From: Atopsyche davidsoni
Taxonomy: Eukaryota; Arthropoda; Insecta; Trichoptera; Hydrobiosidae
Reading direction: 5' to 3'
NCBI GenBank assembly: GCA_022113835.1
Contig: JAILWY010000006.1
Span: forward strand, 1,798,001-1,862,000
DNA length: 64,000 nucleotides
The first letter of the stretch is position 1, and each line of letters starts with the position of its first letter. A program made the translations under genes and the position numbers. Positions 48,622 to 60,245 of the stretch are shown here, piece by piece. A model generated the notes under the pieces. That model did no database searches and had not been told where the DNA came from. It worked only from the letters and a program-made list of their open reading frames with translations.

Positions 48622-48651
<30 letters not shown>
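48622..48651. repeat. (CT)n-(TA)n compound microsatellite
   Basis: CTCTCTCTCTC is followed directly by a run of about nine TA units, just downstream of the minisatellite. Confidence 0.85.
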
Positions 48652-48652
<1 letters not shown>

Positions 48653-48769
48653 TTTACATAAAAAAAATTTCTCCAAAAATAAGAGTAATAAATATTTATA
48701 TATTTTTTTTAGGACACGTCGCAAGCCTGACAAATCACTATTGACAAGCATCACGTCTCCTCTCTCTCA

Positions 48770-49020
48770 CTTATGACTGCCGTGTATCGCATCTTCACTA
48801 CAATTATAGCCAGACTCGAGAGAGCTGGCGTCGCGGCGCGCCTCCCCGCCTCCCCCCCCCCCTCCCCGCCCCCTCCTCCCCGCCCCAGCGTCCTCCCCCT
48901 CCCCCACCCCCCCTCAGCTCCTGGCGGGATCTCTCCTCGCGTGTGTGCCGCCCTGGCAGGCCGCGGGTCAGTCTGCCCGCGACCGCCCCGGAGAGAGCAC
49001 GCCCGAGCACTTGTCACAAA
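48770..49020. promoter_or_regulatory. CpG-rich island with a 73-bp C-tract (quadruplex-forming on the minus strand)
   Basis: At 48841-48913 the plus strand is almost only C and T, with runs such as a 10-base C run; the minus strand therefore has many G3+ runs with short loops, a strong G-quadruplex motif. CpG-rich DNA follows (CCGCGGGTCAG, CCCGCGACCGCC). Frames are open on both strands for 68-88 codons because stops need A/T, and the products are low-complexity Pro/Arg or Gly/Arg. It could be a promoter or first-exon island, but no TATA, initiator or downstream gene confirms this. Confidence 0.45.
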
Positions 49021-50547
49021 TATTCATATTTGAACATTCCCCCGCGCGCAACAGTTCGTATGTGTCCCATTGGATTGTGCTTTATTTAATTCGACTGGTA
49101 TGGCTGTTCAATTTTATACTTTTTTACTACTATAAGACTAAATTAAATAATTTAAAATTTACGTTATGACAAAATATTTTAACAGCTACAATTTTTTTTT
49201 AAAATATATATATATTTAGTAAAATTTGAATACTAGTAAAATCAAAAAAAAACTTTATTTAACAACAACCATGAAAAACACCAAAAAAAAATTGTTTACT
49301 AGTCAGTTTCACCATTTTTCACGTTATGATTGACGTATAATGATAAAAGTTGGGAATAATTGAATATATGCTTTATGCACCCTTAATATGAAAAATGTTT
49401 AGAGCCAATTAGATAACAACGAGAAATTATCATTTAAAAAAAAGGTTTCATTAAAACATCTTAGATTTGTAAGTAATTTTAGTGAAAACTCTGCATCCTA
49501 AGTAAATATTAATTTATAAACGATTTTGAAAAAAAAAATCTTTAGAATACTATTAAATAAAGTTGTATGGTTCATGATATATATCAAAGTATCTCAAACT
49601 TTTTGGGATCAATCAAAATACTGGGTAGGACTTGCAGACTTCTAAAACTATATTTTAATATTTAAAAAACTTTTTTTTTACCTATGATATATTCAAGTCA
49701 AGTTGAGTGTAGCGTTATTTTATGCAATCGATAACATTTTTTTATATGTTAAAGTCTAGACTGTTGTTAAATTTTAATTTTAAAAAAATTACACCTTTTT
49801 TATTTTGTAGTCTGAATCCACATTTTCGTATGAAGTCATAACATAAAATAATTACAGGTTAATCTGATTTAAGTAATACAATAAAAAAATCAATAGTATT
49901 AACGACGACATATAGCCAATATTTTGAGGCAAAATAATAAATCCACTTATCATGAAAATACATAAAATAAGAGCTTTAATAAAAGTCCCATTTTCTTTGT
50001 ATTACAATGAAGTTTAAAATTATTATTCGGATAAAGTTCAATTAATGAGTTTTATTTCATGAAAATAGCATGATTGAATAGATGCAAAAATGTAAGTCAT
50101 TATATTCATAAAAAATCTCATATCACAAGTGCCTTCATGACTGGTCGTGTGCGGATACCTTTGTTCATAAACTTTAATTCGAATTTCCTGTTCGTTTTTA
50201 TCAACCCTCATTTGTCTGATCTAACCTGCACTGACCCTCGCCGGCATTCAAAAGAATCATAAATAATATCTCTCTAAACTGTTGAGAAGCATCCCTGTCA
50301 CGGTGTCTCGCATAATATTTCATCCCTCAAAAAAAATGGCCAGGCCTTTAGCATAAATCATTAGAAAATGTTCCGGCGACGAAGCAACTTTCCAGACGGA
50401 TACGAAAACATCCCCATTTTGAGTCGCCAAGTTTTCATATTTTCCCGGAAAAACAATAATCTCCAAAGACATAACAAGTGGCAACACAATCGTGACAAAG
50501 TGCTGAAGTTTTCCAATGAACGCAATTTGTTGAAAAATATATGTTCA
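49021..50547. other. AT-rich DNA without a recognised gene
   Basis: Poly(A)/poly(T)-rich. No domain recognised in any frame. Confidence 0.4.
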
Positions 50548-50579
50548 AACAAAAGACTGCATATTTGCAGTCTTTTGTT
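50548..50579. repeat. Perfect 14-bp inverted repeat with 4-nt loop
   Basis: AACAAAAGACTGCA (50548-50561), loop TATT, then TGCAGTCTTTTGTT (50566-50579). It lies in a 250-bp GC-richer block with overlapping open frames on both strands (50368-50616 plus, 50361-50627 minus), neither recognised. No T-run follows that would suggest a Pol III end. Confidence 0.9.
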
Positions 50580-52790
50580 CATGCACATAAGAAAAATATC
50601 GATTGGTACAATGTGACGACATGCCAAATTCCTTAGCAGATAAAAATAACTTAATAATTAATCAGTCTCCACAATACAAAAAAAATATTATTTATTAATG
50701 TCAATGTTTATATAACAACTATCGGTCTCGCTCAACTACTGTCCATTGAATGATTGTTAATAATCTCCTCTCTAAGCTAAACATCTCCTTCGGTCAATCT
50801 TAGATATGATTACTACATAGTCATTGATAAATAGCTGCTTAAAATTATGATTAAACTATACAGACTAAATGTAAGCTGCTTTTTCTCGAATGTATGTAAT
50901 TTTCTCTTGGGCCATAGTATTCCTTGCAAAGTATGCAAATATTGTATTCTTACTTATAGCACATCATTTACATTAGCTATTAATTTTAATGGTCCTTGCA
51001 GAGACAGCTAAATTGCTTGTAGGGGACAGAGAGATTTTTATATACTTTTAGTATATATTTACATTTTACCACTTGAAAAAGATGGGAGACGATATTACGG
51101 ATAACATTAAATAAAGTGCTTTTAAACCAAAAAAAAATATTAGCCTGTTTAACATTTAATTGATCTTGCAAAATACGATAGCCACAGAAAATAAATATGT
51201 GAGGTGAAAAATAAATATATATTATAATAATGGTATTTAACAGATCTCTATAAAAAAAAATAATCTTAATGTGGTGAAATAATGTTTTTCTGTGATGTTT
51301 GTGTAATGTGTACAAAAACCATTACTGAAAATACGTAAATATATTTTGAGTTAGAGAGCAAAGTTTATAGCTCGATAACCAATAACTGACAGTAAACACA
51401 CGTTATATATTACGTTGTTGTTGTCATTCTAGTAAAATATGTACATTGACAGTCATATATCACTAGAGGTAACATTATTTTTATGATTCAATATTTTTTA
51501 TTAAATCAGTTCTTTTCACCCAAACATGTTTTATAATGTATGCAATATGTTTTAAGATATTCACAGTAATAATTTTTTTTTTACACGTGAATTTTATCTA
51601 GCCAAATCTAGGTACATCGGGTTCATGTTTGCATGTAACATTTCAAATCCTTTATCACTCATCCCGGTACAGCAGCTAAGTTTCTCAATCTGAGTTGTTT
51701 GCTGATTTGGGCAATTGGGCTCGCGTGTGTTAACACAACATCAAAATTAATTCGTCAGTTCCATTACATAAAACTTTCCTACCATTTTCAACATCCATCT
51801 CAGTTTTTATATTAATTGCAAAATTAAATTTATTAATTATTCAAAAAACAAATTCACTCTTCTATCGATAGCTTAAAAGATGTTTTATTGAACTTGAGTG
51901 CGAGGTTTTTCGCATACGAACCCGAAAGGTTTATATAACAAAATTATTGACAATTATTTTATATGATTGATTAATGATTTTTTTTTTAATATTATTTTAT
52001 TACATTCAACCATTTTTATGTTAGTCGTTGATAAAAATTATAAAATTCTTAGCTATTGGCATGTTCACGTGTATTAATTCGTTATTTATGTATGTCTGAA
52101 AAAATATTTAGAATTAAAGTGAAAATTTCTTGACGAAAACGATACACACGATATTCAGAGTTAACTATCTTTGTGTTCGTGCTCTACGCCACGACTTAAG
52201 ATTGCAGTGAAAACTTAGCTCTACACTTCGCACTTACGAGTGCAAATTTCTTGCAGAGTATGCAAATATTGTGCATAGCCAGGGTATCAGGTTTGTTAAT
52301 AAAACAGTCACATCTAGGGCTAAGTTTGCAATGCAAACCAATATTAGACTTCTGCTCACTCCGCATCATAATGACCCACCAGCCACTGCGAGTCCTCGTA
52401 TATTATATACACACTATCTTAAACAGACTGCTTTAATTTGTAATATCCCATATCTTAACGACAAATATGTATCACCGAATTCAGTTAATTTTTTTATTTT
52501 GTGACGAAACTTTACAGCAGAATCGAAATCTTCTAACCAATTGGATAGGCAAAAGACCTTTGAATGTCTTTGAGAAAAGCATATTTAGTAACAATTCGCT
52601 TGTATTTTTATTCATATTTATTTATCAAGATGTTTCGTATTTTCAATATTTGTTTGTTTTAATAAATCAAAGCAACAAAATATAAACGTTTTCAATATAA
52701 TAAATTACACGATAATAAATTTTTGATTCAATGATTGAAAGTACGGTCAAATTAGTGAGACTAACCCAGAATAGAAATATATTCGATGAA
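50580..52790. other. AT-rich DNA without a recognised gene
   Basis: Nothing recognised beyond short chance frames. A slightly GC-richer part lies at 51600-51730. Confidence 0.35.
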
Positions 52791-52830
52791 ACGGTCACCA
52801 ACCTCTTATGAGAGACATCAGAAGATACAA
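52791..52830 (+). repeat. Terminal piece of a dispersed insect repeat, copy B
   Basis: ACGGTCACCAACCTCTTATGAGAGACATC... aligns with GATCGCCAACCTCCTTTGAGGAGAGACACC in copy A (46378-46414), same strand. Confidence 0.35.
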
Positions 52831-52899
52831 TGAAATATTACGAATTAATTCATTCAATTTGCGAGATTTAAAGATAACGACCTTGCTTTATTTAGCTGT

Positions 52900-53115
52900 A
52901 AAACATCTCCAGCTCCTCGCTGATCTATATTGCAAGTGTGCGAGCTGCAGTATGCACGTGCCGAAGTTGGCAAGTAATGTCCTCGCCCCGACGTCTCTCC
53001 GGAGCACCGAGGAGCCAATCAGGTCCCGGGCCGGTTAGTCAGTCGCCGTGAAGGTCGAAGCGACCGTCCGTGGTGACGGAGACACCGCCTGGCTGCTCAC
53101 CAGCAGTCGCAGAAA
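52900..53115 (+). promoter_or_regulatory. GC-rich structured block: CCAAT box, initiator-like site and three mini-hairpins
   Basis: In an AT-rich setting this block carries AGCCAATCAGG (a CCAAT box, near 53013) and TCAGTC (53039-53044, an arthropod initiator-like match). Just after it come three successive perfect stems: GGTCG/CGACC (53054-53066, 3-nt loop), TCCGT/ACGGA (53068-53081, 4-nt loop) and CTGCT/AGCAG (53094-53107, 4-nt loop). This could be a promoter plus structured leader, or a structured RNA. No ORF follows that I recognise. Confidence 0.3.
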
Positions 53116-56100
53116 CCATCACACCTTCAATCTACCGAAGCGAGGTTTCATTTCATGACCATACGAACGACGATTAGACCCTTCCGATACAAATCCATTT
53201 CTAAACTCAATTATACATAGCAGCGAAACCGGTCACCAATAAAAATCAACATGTGGAAAAACCACTCAAGTATTATATTCTATTTAAAATAATAAAATGC
53301 AATACCACCAAGTGCTCTCGATCAAAAATATTGATAACTAAACATAATAATAAAAATACGTAAATTATTAAAATAAAATAAAACTGCAATTTACTTTTTA
53401 TTTCACTACTAGAAATCGTCCTAAAACTCATTTAAAATAGAAGAGATGGTATCATGAGTAAATTCTTTTTGTATGTTACTATCTGATATTGCAGTAGATT
53501 TTTAAATCAAGCACGTATGTGCTTCTACGAGTATTGATACTTCAATTACCATGGTTTCGATTTATGTTGATGAAACATGAATTCTCTATACCGATGTCTC
53601 TATACAATTGATATTTATGTTGCAAAATAATATAAATGTACGTAACAACGTCATTATAACTTTAAAACAACGAGAAGACAAACTTTATTGTCCTTGGAAA
53701 GGTACTTGAGAATACCCCAAAGGTTTGCCTGAAGAATTGAACGTACTACGTCATGTGTAATCTTTGCGAATACTATTCATCAACATTAATAAATTACGCT
53801 GAAGAAGATGTCAGCTTAAATAAAGCAATAAATAAAATTTGCGTGGGCACAAAATTTTACATAAAATGTAATTTTAAAAAAATACGAGAAATATAAGTCA
53901 ATTTATCTTTTATAATAAAATATACACAGCAGATAATATATTATTTTAATTTATTTACTATCTACTATCTTGACAGCTACTTAGAAAGTAGCCGAAATTT
54001 GTATTATTATTATTTTTTTTTAAGTTTATCGCGTTGCGTTACGTTGAAAACAATACATTTTTTTAGTATGGAATAAGGCCGGAAGCAACCTTCTCGGCCT
54101 ATGAAAAGAAGTGATACTTAAAATATCCAAATATGTTTTTCAGAAATAATCTGTCGCGGCGCACCGGTGTGCAACCAACCCAGAAACCTTTTTCAGGCTT
54201 ATAAACCGGACCTTAGTAACTACAAAAACAAACCACCGAGGTGACAACCGCCGGCACAAGGGGTGGTGAAGACCCTGAAATATGAACTAAAACTACAGTC
54301 ATACGAGAAACAACCCTATTTTTTTAAAGTTCAAACACATATTTATTGGCTATTTCACCTAGTGCTACTAAAGCTCCGCTATAAATATATAATTCTTGTA
54401 TAAAATGTAATCATAATGTACATATATGCAACCGATAAATTGCTTATACTTCATTCATTTTATTCATTCATTAAAAACATAATCGTAAATGTTATAATTA
54501 TAACATTACACATACCTTAATTATAAGTCAATTTAAAGAAGAATTGATTACTTAATTTCGATATACAAGACGCAGTAAGCTCCTACTTTCTAAAACAAGT
54601 GATATGATATACAATTGCCTCCAATAATGAATTGATAAATACGAAAACACGTCAGAAACAACCCTAAATATGCCTGAAGAATTTCACATATAGTAATTAA
54701 ATTTGAACGAAAATCTTTTATCAATCAAAGAACTGAAGTCGTGCAAACAACGTGTAAATGAATTAAGTTTTATCTCATATTTCGATGGTATGAGTATTAC
54801 GAACTTAAGTTGTTTGAAGCAGGAAATTTGGTTTGCGAAAACTCGCACTCGACGCTTTACATTTGGTATTAAATTGCTACAGCGTGTAGGAGAGCATGCA
54901 TCATGTTAACTTCGGGTACTCCGCCTCGTGATTTGCTGTTTCAGGCAGAGTAACATCCCGAGAAAAGCTTTTCGATTTAATAACAAAGAGGCTGACATGG
55001 CTCTCGTCGATAACCACAAAGAGAAGAACATTTTGTAAAGCACAAGAATAATTGGCTGCCACCATAGTATAAATGCCAATTAAATCATCAAGTTAATGTT
55101 AATTTATACATGTTGTGATTTTAGGGTTTTCATGTTAATTTATTTTATATTCTATGTGTATAAAAGCAGGCCGCAATATGAGTTAACGTTTAAATTTAAT
55201 TACATTTTCTATCAGCTAATATTTCTGATAAAGGAAACCATCGAGATTGTGGGTTTTAGTATGTGACGTGTAAATTGAAAGGAATGCGTCAGGAACTAGA
55301 CTATGTAGTTAGTAATGTACATGACAAGTACTGTATAGAATCAATTTAATTTCTAATAATAATTATCCACGGCAATTACCGTAGCGTCAAAAATTATTTA
55401 TTAAGACTACCCCAATGTATTAATGTAGCCGAATTATATTTCTAGTATTTCTAGTAGATGGCAGTATTCGGGATGAGCTCCCGAGGGGGGTTCATGGCTG
55501 GCGCAGGACATACTATTCGAATATCTAATTTCCTTGTGGAAACATTCAATTCTACTTAGATTATTACGTCGGTTAGCGGAAAATATCTCCTTTATTGTTA
55601 TTTTATTCATGTTATTTTGTTGTTGGAAATTTGACGCAGTTATCAAACAGTTTTGTTTCTAACGCTTTGTATAAAGATGCCGTTTCGCGTACTTTTTTAT
55701 ACAAAATTTCCGTCCTTAAAAGCTTCCATCCTATTACATATGTATTATTATAAATATAAAAATTATATTGCTTATACATAATCTGATATTGAAAGTGTAA
55801 TTCAAAAACAAATACTATGTACATAAGAAAAGTTTAAAAAAAAGTTAACTAGCGATATAACTAATTTTAAAAAGAGCTTTGATGTATTATTCAACACGTA
55901 AATGTATTTTTGCATCGAAATGAAAATATTTCAGTTCAAAGTATATTAGAGACTCCAAAAAAAAAAAAAAAACCTTAGCACAACAGAAAATTTATATGCA
56001 CTTTCAAAATTCGTCTAGCATCGCGAACAAAGTGTACTTTGCAAAGAGACTAAAGCGCCCGGAGCGCGCTTAAGTTGGTAATTCATAAAACACGCTGCGA

Positions 56101-59100
56101 GAATAAACATCTATGTACACACATTCTGTATTGATATATTATGAAGGAGAGGCTTTGGAAGTGTTTTCTCTCTGGAACGGTCGTCTCGCTTAACAAGAGC
56201 CGGGGGCAGACAGACTACATCGTGGCTAGTAAATAATAAACTTATAAAGTTTGCAACGAGAGAATATTTTCCAGTAAACGCATATCGCGCCAGACGTGAA
56301 AAAAGTATTTCTCAGCAAAAAAAAAAATATTGCAAGTGATATTCGAAATCCCCCTTCAAAAGTTCTGTAGAGCTGTCAAAGTAAACTTATATAAAACGCT
56401 TAGGTGCCTAATAGAGGCAATGAAATGCTTAGATGCTATCTTCGATATTTTTTCACGACTACTCAAATTTATTTGAATGATTTATTTCGATAGCGATTTT
56501 ATAACGTAGATAGCAATATATATTTTTTTAATTATTAAGTTAAATTCAATAAAAAATTGTATACCCTAGCGTAGAGCCTTAATTGTTAGGAGGTATCCGA
56601 CAGAGACTTTTAAAGAAAAACAGCAACACGAGACTTCCCAATTTAAACTAACCCCGAACATCTTGAGTGCGGAGTCTAGTCGAGTACCTCGCCAACACTG
56701 AGGTCGCCGGCAGGAGATTATCCGGCGTCTTATTCCGGAGCCGGTTCAAGCGGTTCCTATTCCCGCTCCCGGTTCGGTCCCCGAGGCGGTTTGCAGCCAT
56801 ACATACTTGATGCGTCGAGCGGACCGCCAGCTCCGCATTTTTGCGACCCCCGCGTCCCGGCGCTGGATGCTTCGGGAAACTTCTGGACTCCGTTTTATAT
56901 CATACTTGAAACTTCCATGGTAGTCAACCACGTCCTGTGGCTATACTTACAACATTTTAAAATAATTCGTAACAAAGACGTAGATAATGAAACGTAACGC
57001 ATTTAACGAGATGATAAGCAATTATGAATCAAGTATAAAAATAAGAAGGTTAAAGGTTGCATAATTTATATAAACTAAAAAAAAAAATATTTTCAGAAAT
57101 TTTAACTAACATTAGGTAACTATCGAGAATGGGATTAAATGTGGTGTGATCTGTACAATCCGCAGTAATTAGGGAGATGTACAATAACTCATTCCGGTCT
57201 AATGACGCAGATGCGTTTGATATAACACCAAAGTGAGCTCCGTCGGGAATCCCCAGCAGCAAAAACGTCGCACGAAAAACACGAAATAAAAATACAAAAA
57301 AAAAATGGCCGACTAACGAAGCCGCAAATTACCACATTTCATACTCTCCGCCATTAAGTATGAAAGGCTTCAATATAAGCTGTCACAGGGAATTCGCAAA
57401 AAAGATATTCGTCCGCGCCTCGCTTTGACGCGCGAGGACGGGGCCTTGTTTTTACGCCGTATTTGGCATTTGTGGGCTAATAAAAAACCGGCAACGGGGA
57501 AGGAAGCGGGAGAGGCCGGAATATGTCGGGAAATTAGAAGCGCCGGATATGCAAAGCGGGGAATGCTGGTAACTTTTCAACTTATATTAAAATTTTGAAT
57601 ATTCTTGGGGAAATCTACGGCTTCGCTGTCTGCGCGCTGCGGCCCTCTCCTTGCGTCCTAGGAAAATATCGAAGGGATACGAAAGGTTAATTTGGATTTT
57701 TTTGGCTGGAAAACCTTTGCTCGTTCAGCCTGAATGTTGTTTTTACATAAATATAATAACAGAGTTCAAAAGTAATTTATTTTTGAAATACTCTCAATTA
57801 TAATATTATAGGGCGTAAAAAGTTTCATGGAATCCTTGAAATGTATTAAATTATAAAAAAAAGTATTTAAATAAAAAAATTATCTGCCAGAGATGTATGA
57901 TATAAATAATAACGAAAAAAACACACTGTTTTTTTTTTATAGGTATAATGCCATATTGTACAAAGCCTTAGCTGATGACAAGTCTTAGATAATTTCTTCG
58001 CATAAATTATTTTAGAACTTTTGGACTGACAAAATTTTACAAATAAATAACTAATATTGATTAACTCAAATTGATTGTGAACGTCGATGATTTGTTTGAA
58101 TAAATATTTTATTTTAATCATACTAACAAAAGTCTCATGAATGATTATATATAATAATAATGAATCCACACAAAGGATGAAAAGAAAAACTCTAATATGA
58201 AATCTGTCGGGCTTGCAGTATATTAATTGAAGTACTCAAAAAGACGTTTAATTCAGGTAATTTGTAGGCCGTGTAAATTGGTATCATGACTATGACTTAT
58301 TCAAAGTTAGGTAAGATCCTTGAACACAGATGACCCAGATTAATTACCCTAACAAGTGAACAATCACTCAATTGGACAAAAAATGCGGTACGCGTTAATT
58401 TCCCACTTGTGACTCACTTTTAAAGGAGCCCCCTAAATCATAAAGCCGAAATGGGTGTACCGGCGCCACTGAACGCACACGTGTAAAAATACGGTTAGAT
58501 GTATTTACTAGGACATTTATATGAATTTTGTGAAGTTTTAGTATAACTAACCAATTGGAATTTATAAGAAATTTCGGTTATCATAAAAGGAAAACTATAC
58601 AAGGCAGTACACTACACACATGCTTATAAGTAGTATTTTTGGTAGATTTTCGTAAAAAAAAAAATACACTGTGGATATACAATCTAGTTGTAAATTTGTT
58701 TTACTTTTAAAAATGAATTTTTTTCTTACGAAATGTCTATTCATTACACAAAGTCACAACAAAATGTACGTATGGAATTTAGAAACCATGAAAACCTATT
58801 TCCTCACCCCCTATTCAAATTCTGCTCGTTGTAGATGACGACATTTGACTAATGAAAAATATTTTCAAGATGACAGATCATTACGCGTCCGTTGGCAATT
58901 GTCCACGGGGGGGACGCGTGAACGAACGCACCGACAATGTTACAAGCTCGCCGCATTGTTATCTGCGGGAAATATAAAAATTCAATTTTCAAAAATGTAA
59001 AGGCCGGCTTTAAAGCGGTGTTTAAGAGCCGCCTCTTTGAATTCGGGCACAATAGGAGCACAGCACAATAAATATGGCGCCTGAAAGGAATGCCTTCGCA

Positions 59101-60080
59101 TAGAAGAACACTCGACATCGGAAGGCTTGCTCGCTTGACGGAAACTTGGGGGTTACAATAATAAATGTCTTTTAATCAACATTTCTGAATACACCGCCAG
59201 GTTTGTCCGAGGAGTGAATTAAACACAAATTTGTTATGCAACCTCTCTTTTATGCTTACAATATATTTATTTACTTCCCAGATTTTGGAAACTCAATCCG
59301 GATAGAGCTTTGATCTCTTTGGCCAATGATCGATATTGGTTGAGCTTCCCGCAGAAATATGATTCTTTTACGAATCCCGAGAGATGTATAGGTTGTGAAA
59401 AAATATCAATTTACAACAAACCCCAAATATAATAAATGACTTTATAGATAGAATCACTCGGCCGTAAGGCTTCATTTAGACATATAACTGTTTCTATGTG
59501 CTATTTTTTATAGTTAAACAATGGGTTTATTCGTGTGATTTAAATCAAATTCCTCAAGTTTTGCTACGGTATAAAAAAAATATATTTGTAGGAAAAGTAT
59601 TTAGTTCGTTTCATCGTTTGTTATAAAAAAGATAAAATACAAATAGTTCTACAAACTGACTAAGCTAACAAATTTAAGCGCAAAAACATTCGCTAGATTT
59701 ATCCTGATTAAAATTGCACGCAACACAAATCTGATAATCTGGATAAAATTAATATAAAAGAAACATCAAATCATTGATGGCAATAAATTAATAAGCGTAA
59801 GGAGAGTGCGGCTTGCAAATTTGCATTGTCTTTAACACACAACTGGAAAATTAACCGGTTCAATCCTCGTCGAGGCTAAAGTAAATTGATTGTTTTAATG
59901 AATCGTTTAAAGTGTGTTAAGCATACGGTTCGTTTCATTTAATTGAATTTTCGGGAAATTTTCACGGAGCTTTTAAACATGTCAAAAGTTAGCAGCTTCA
60001 TTCGGCACTCTGCAAAACAACAGAGCCTGCGGCCGAGTGAAAATGCACCGAAAGTTAATTACCAACTTATAAATTACACA
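53116..60080. other. AT-rich DNA with GC-rich islands, no recognised gene
   Basis: Islands occur at 54060-54290, 55460-55510, 56640-56900, 57330-57660 and 58860-59130. The 56640-56900 island has open frames on both strands without a known domain. The 57330-57660 island has CGCGCGAGGACGG and GGGCTAATAAAA (homeodomain-type) words. Elsewhere A/T-rich. Confidence 0.35.
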
Positions 60081-60245
60081 TCGGACGGCGCCATTGTTGC
60101 ATCAAAATTGCAACATGAATAATACAGGATGGCCGCCGCTGCAGCCGCGTCACTAATCCCAAGCAAGTAACGGCCGCGCGGCTAACCTGTTACATTATTC
60201 ATCCTTCAATATGGCGGAGAGGTTTCTGGGAAAAAACTGCCATGC
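60081..60245. promoter_or_regulatory. Cluster of GCCAT (Pho/YY1-type) sites
   Basis: GGCGCCATTG (near 60087), ATGGCCGCC (near 60129), ATATGGCGG (near 60210) and TGCCATGCG (near 60239) all contain the GCCAT core within 160 bp, next to a perfect 7-bp inverted repeat, TGTTGCA/TGCAACA (60095-60115). Clustered GCCAT sites are a feature of Polycomb response elements in flies. There is no clear GAGAG run here, so this is only suggestive. Confidence 0.25.

Noticed and set aside
48751..49033. Pro/Arg- or Gly/Arg-rich proteins from the C-tract
   Set aside because: Low-complexity frames open in several registers because the DNA lacks A/T; no start or splice support.
54157..54170. GCGCACCGGTGTGC palindrome
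   Set aside because: Short, imperfect and isolated; no second element or known site.
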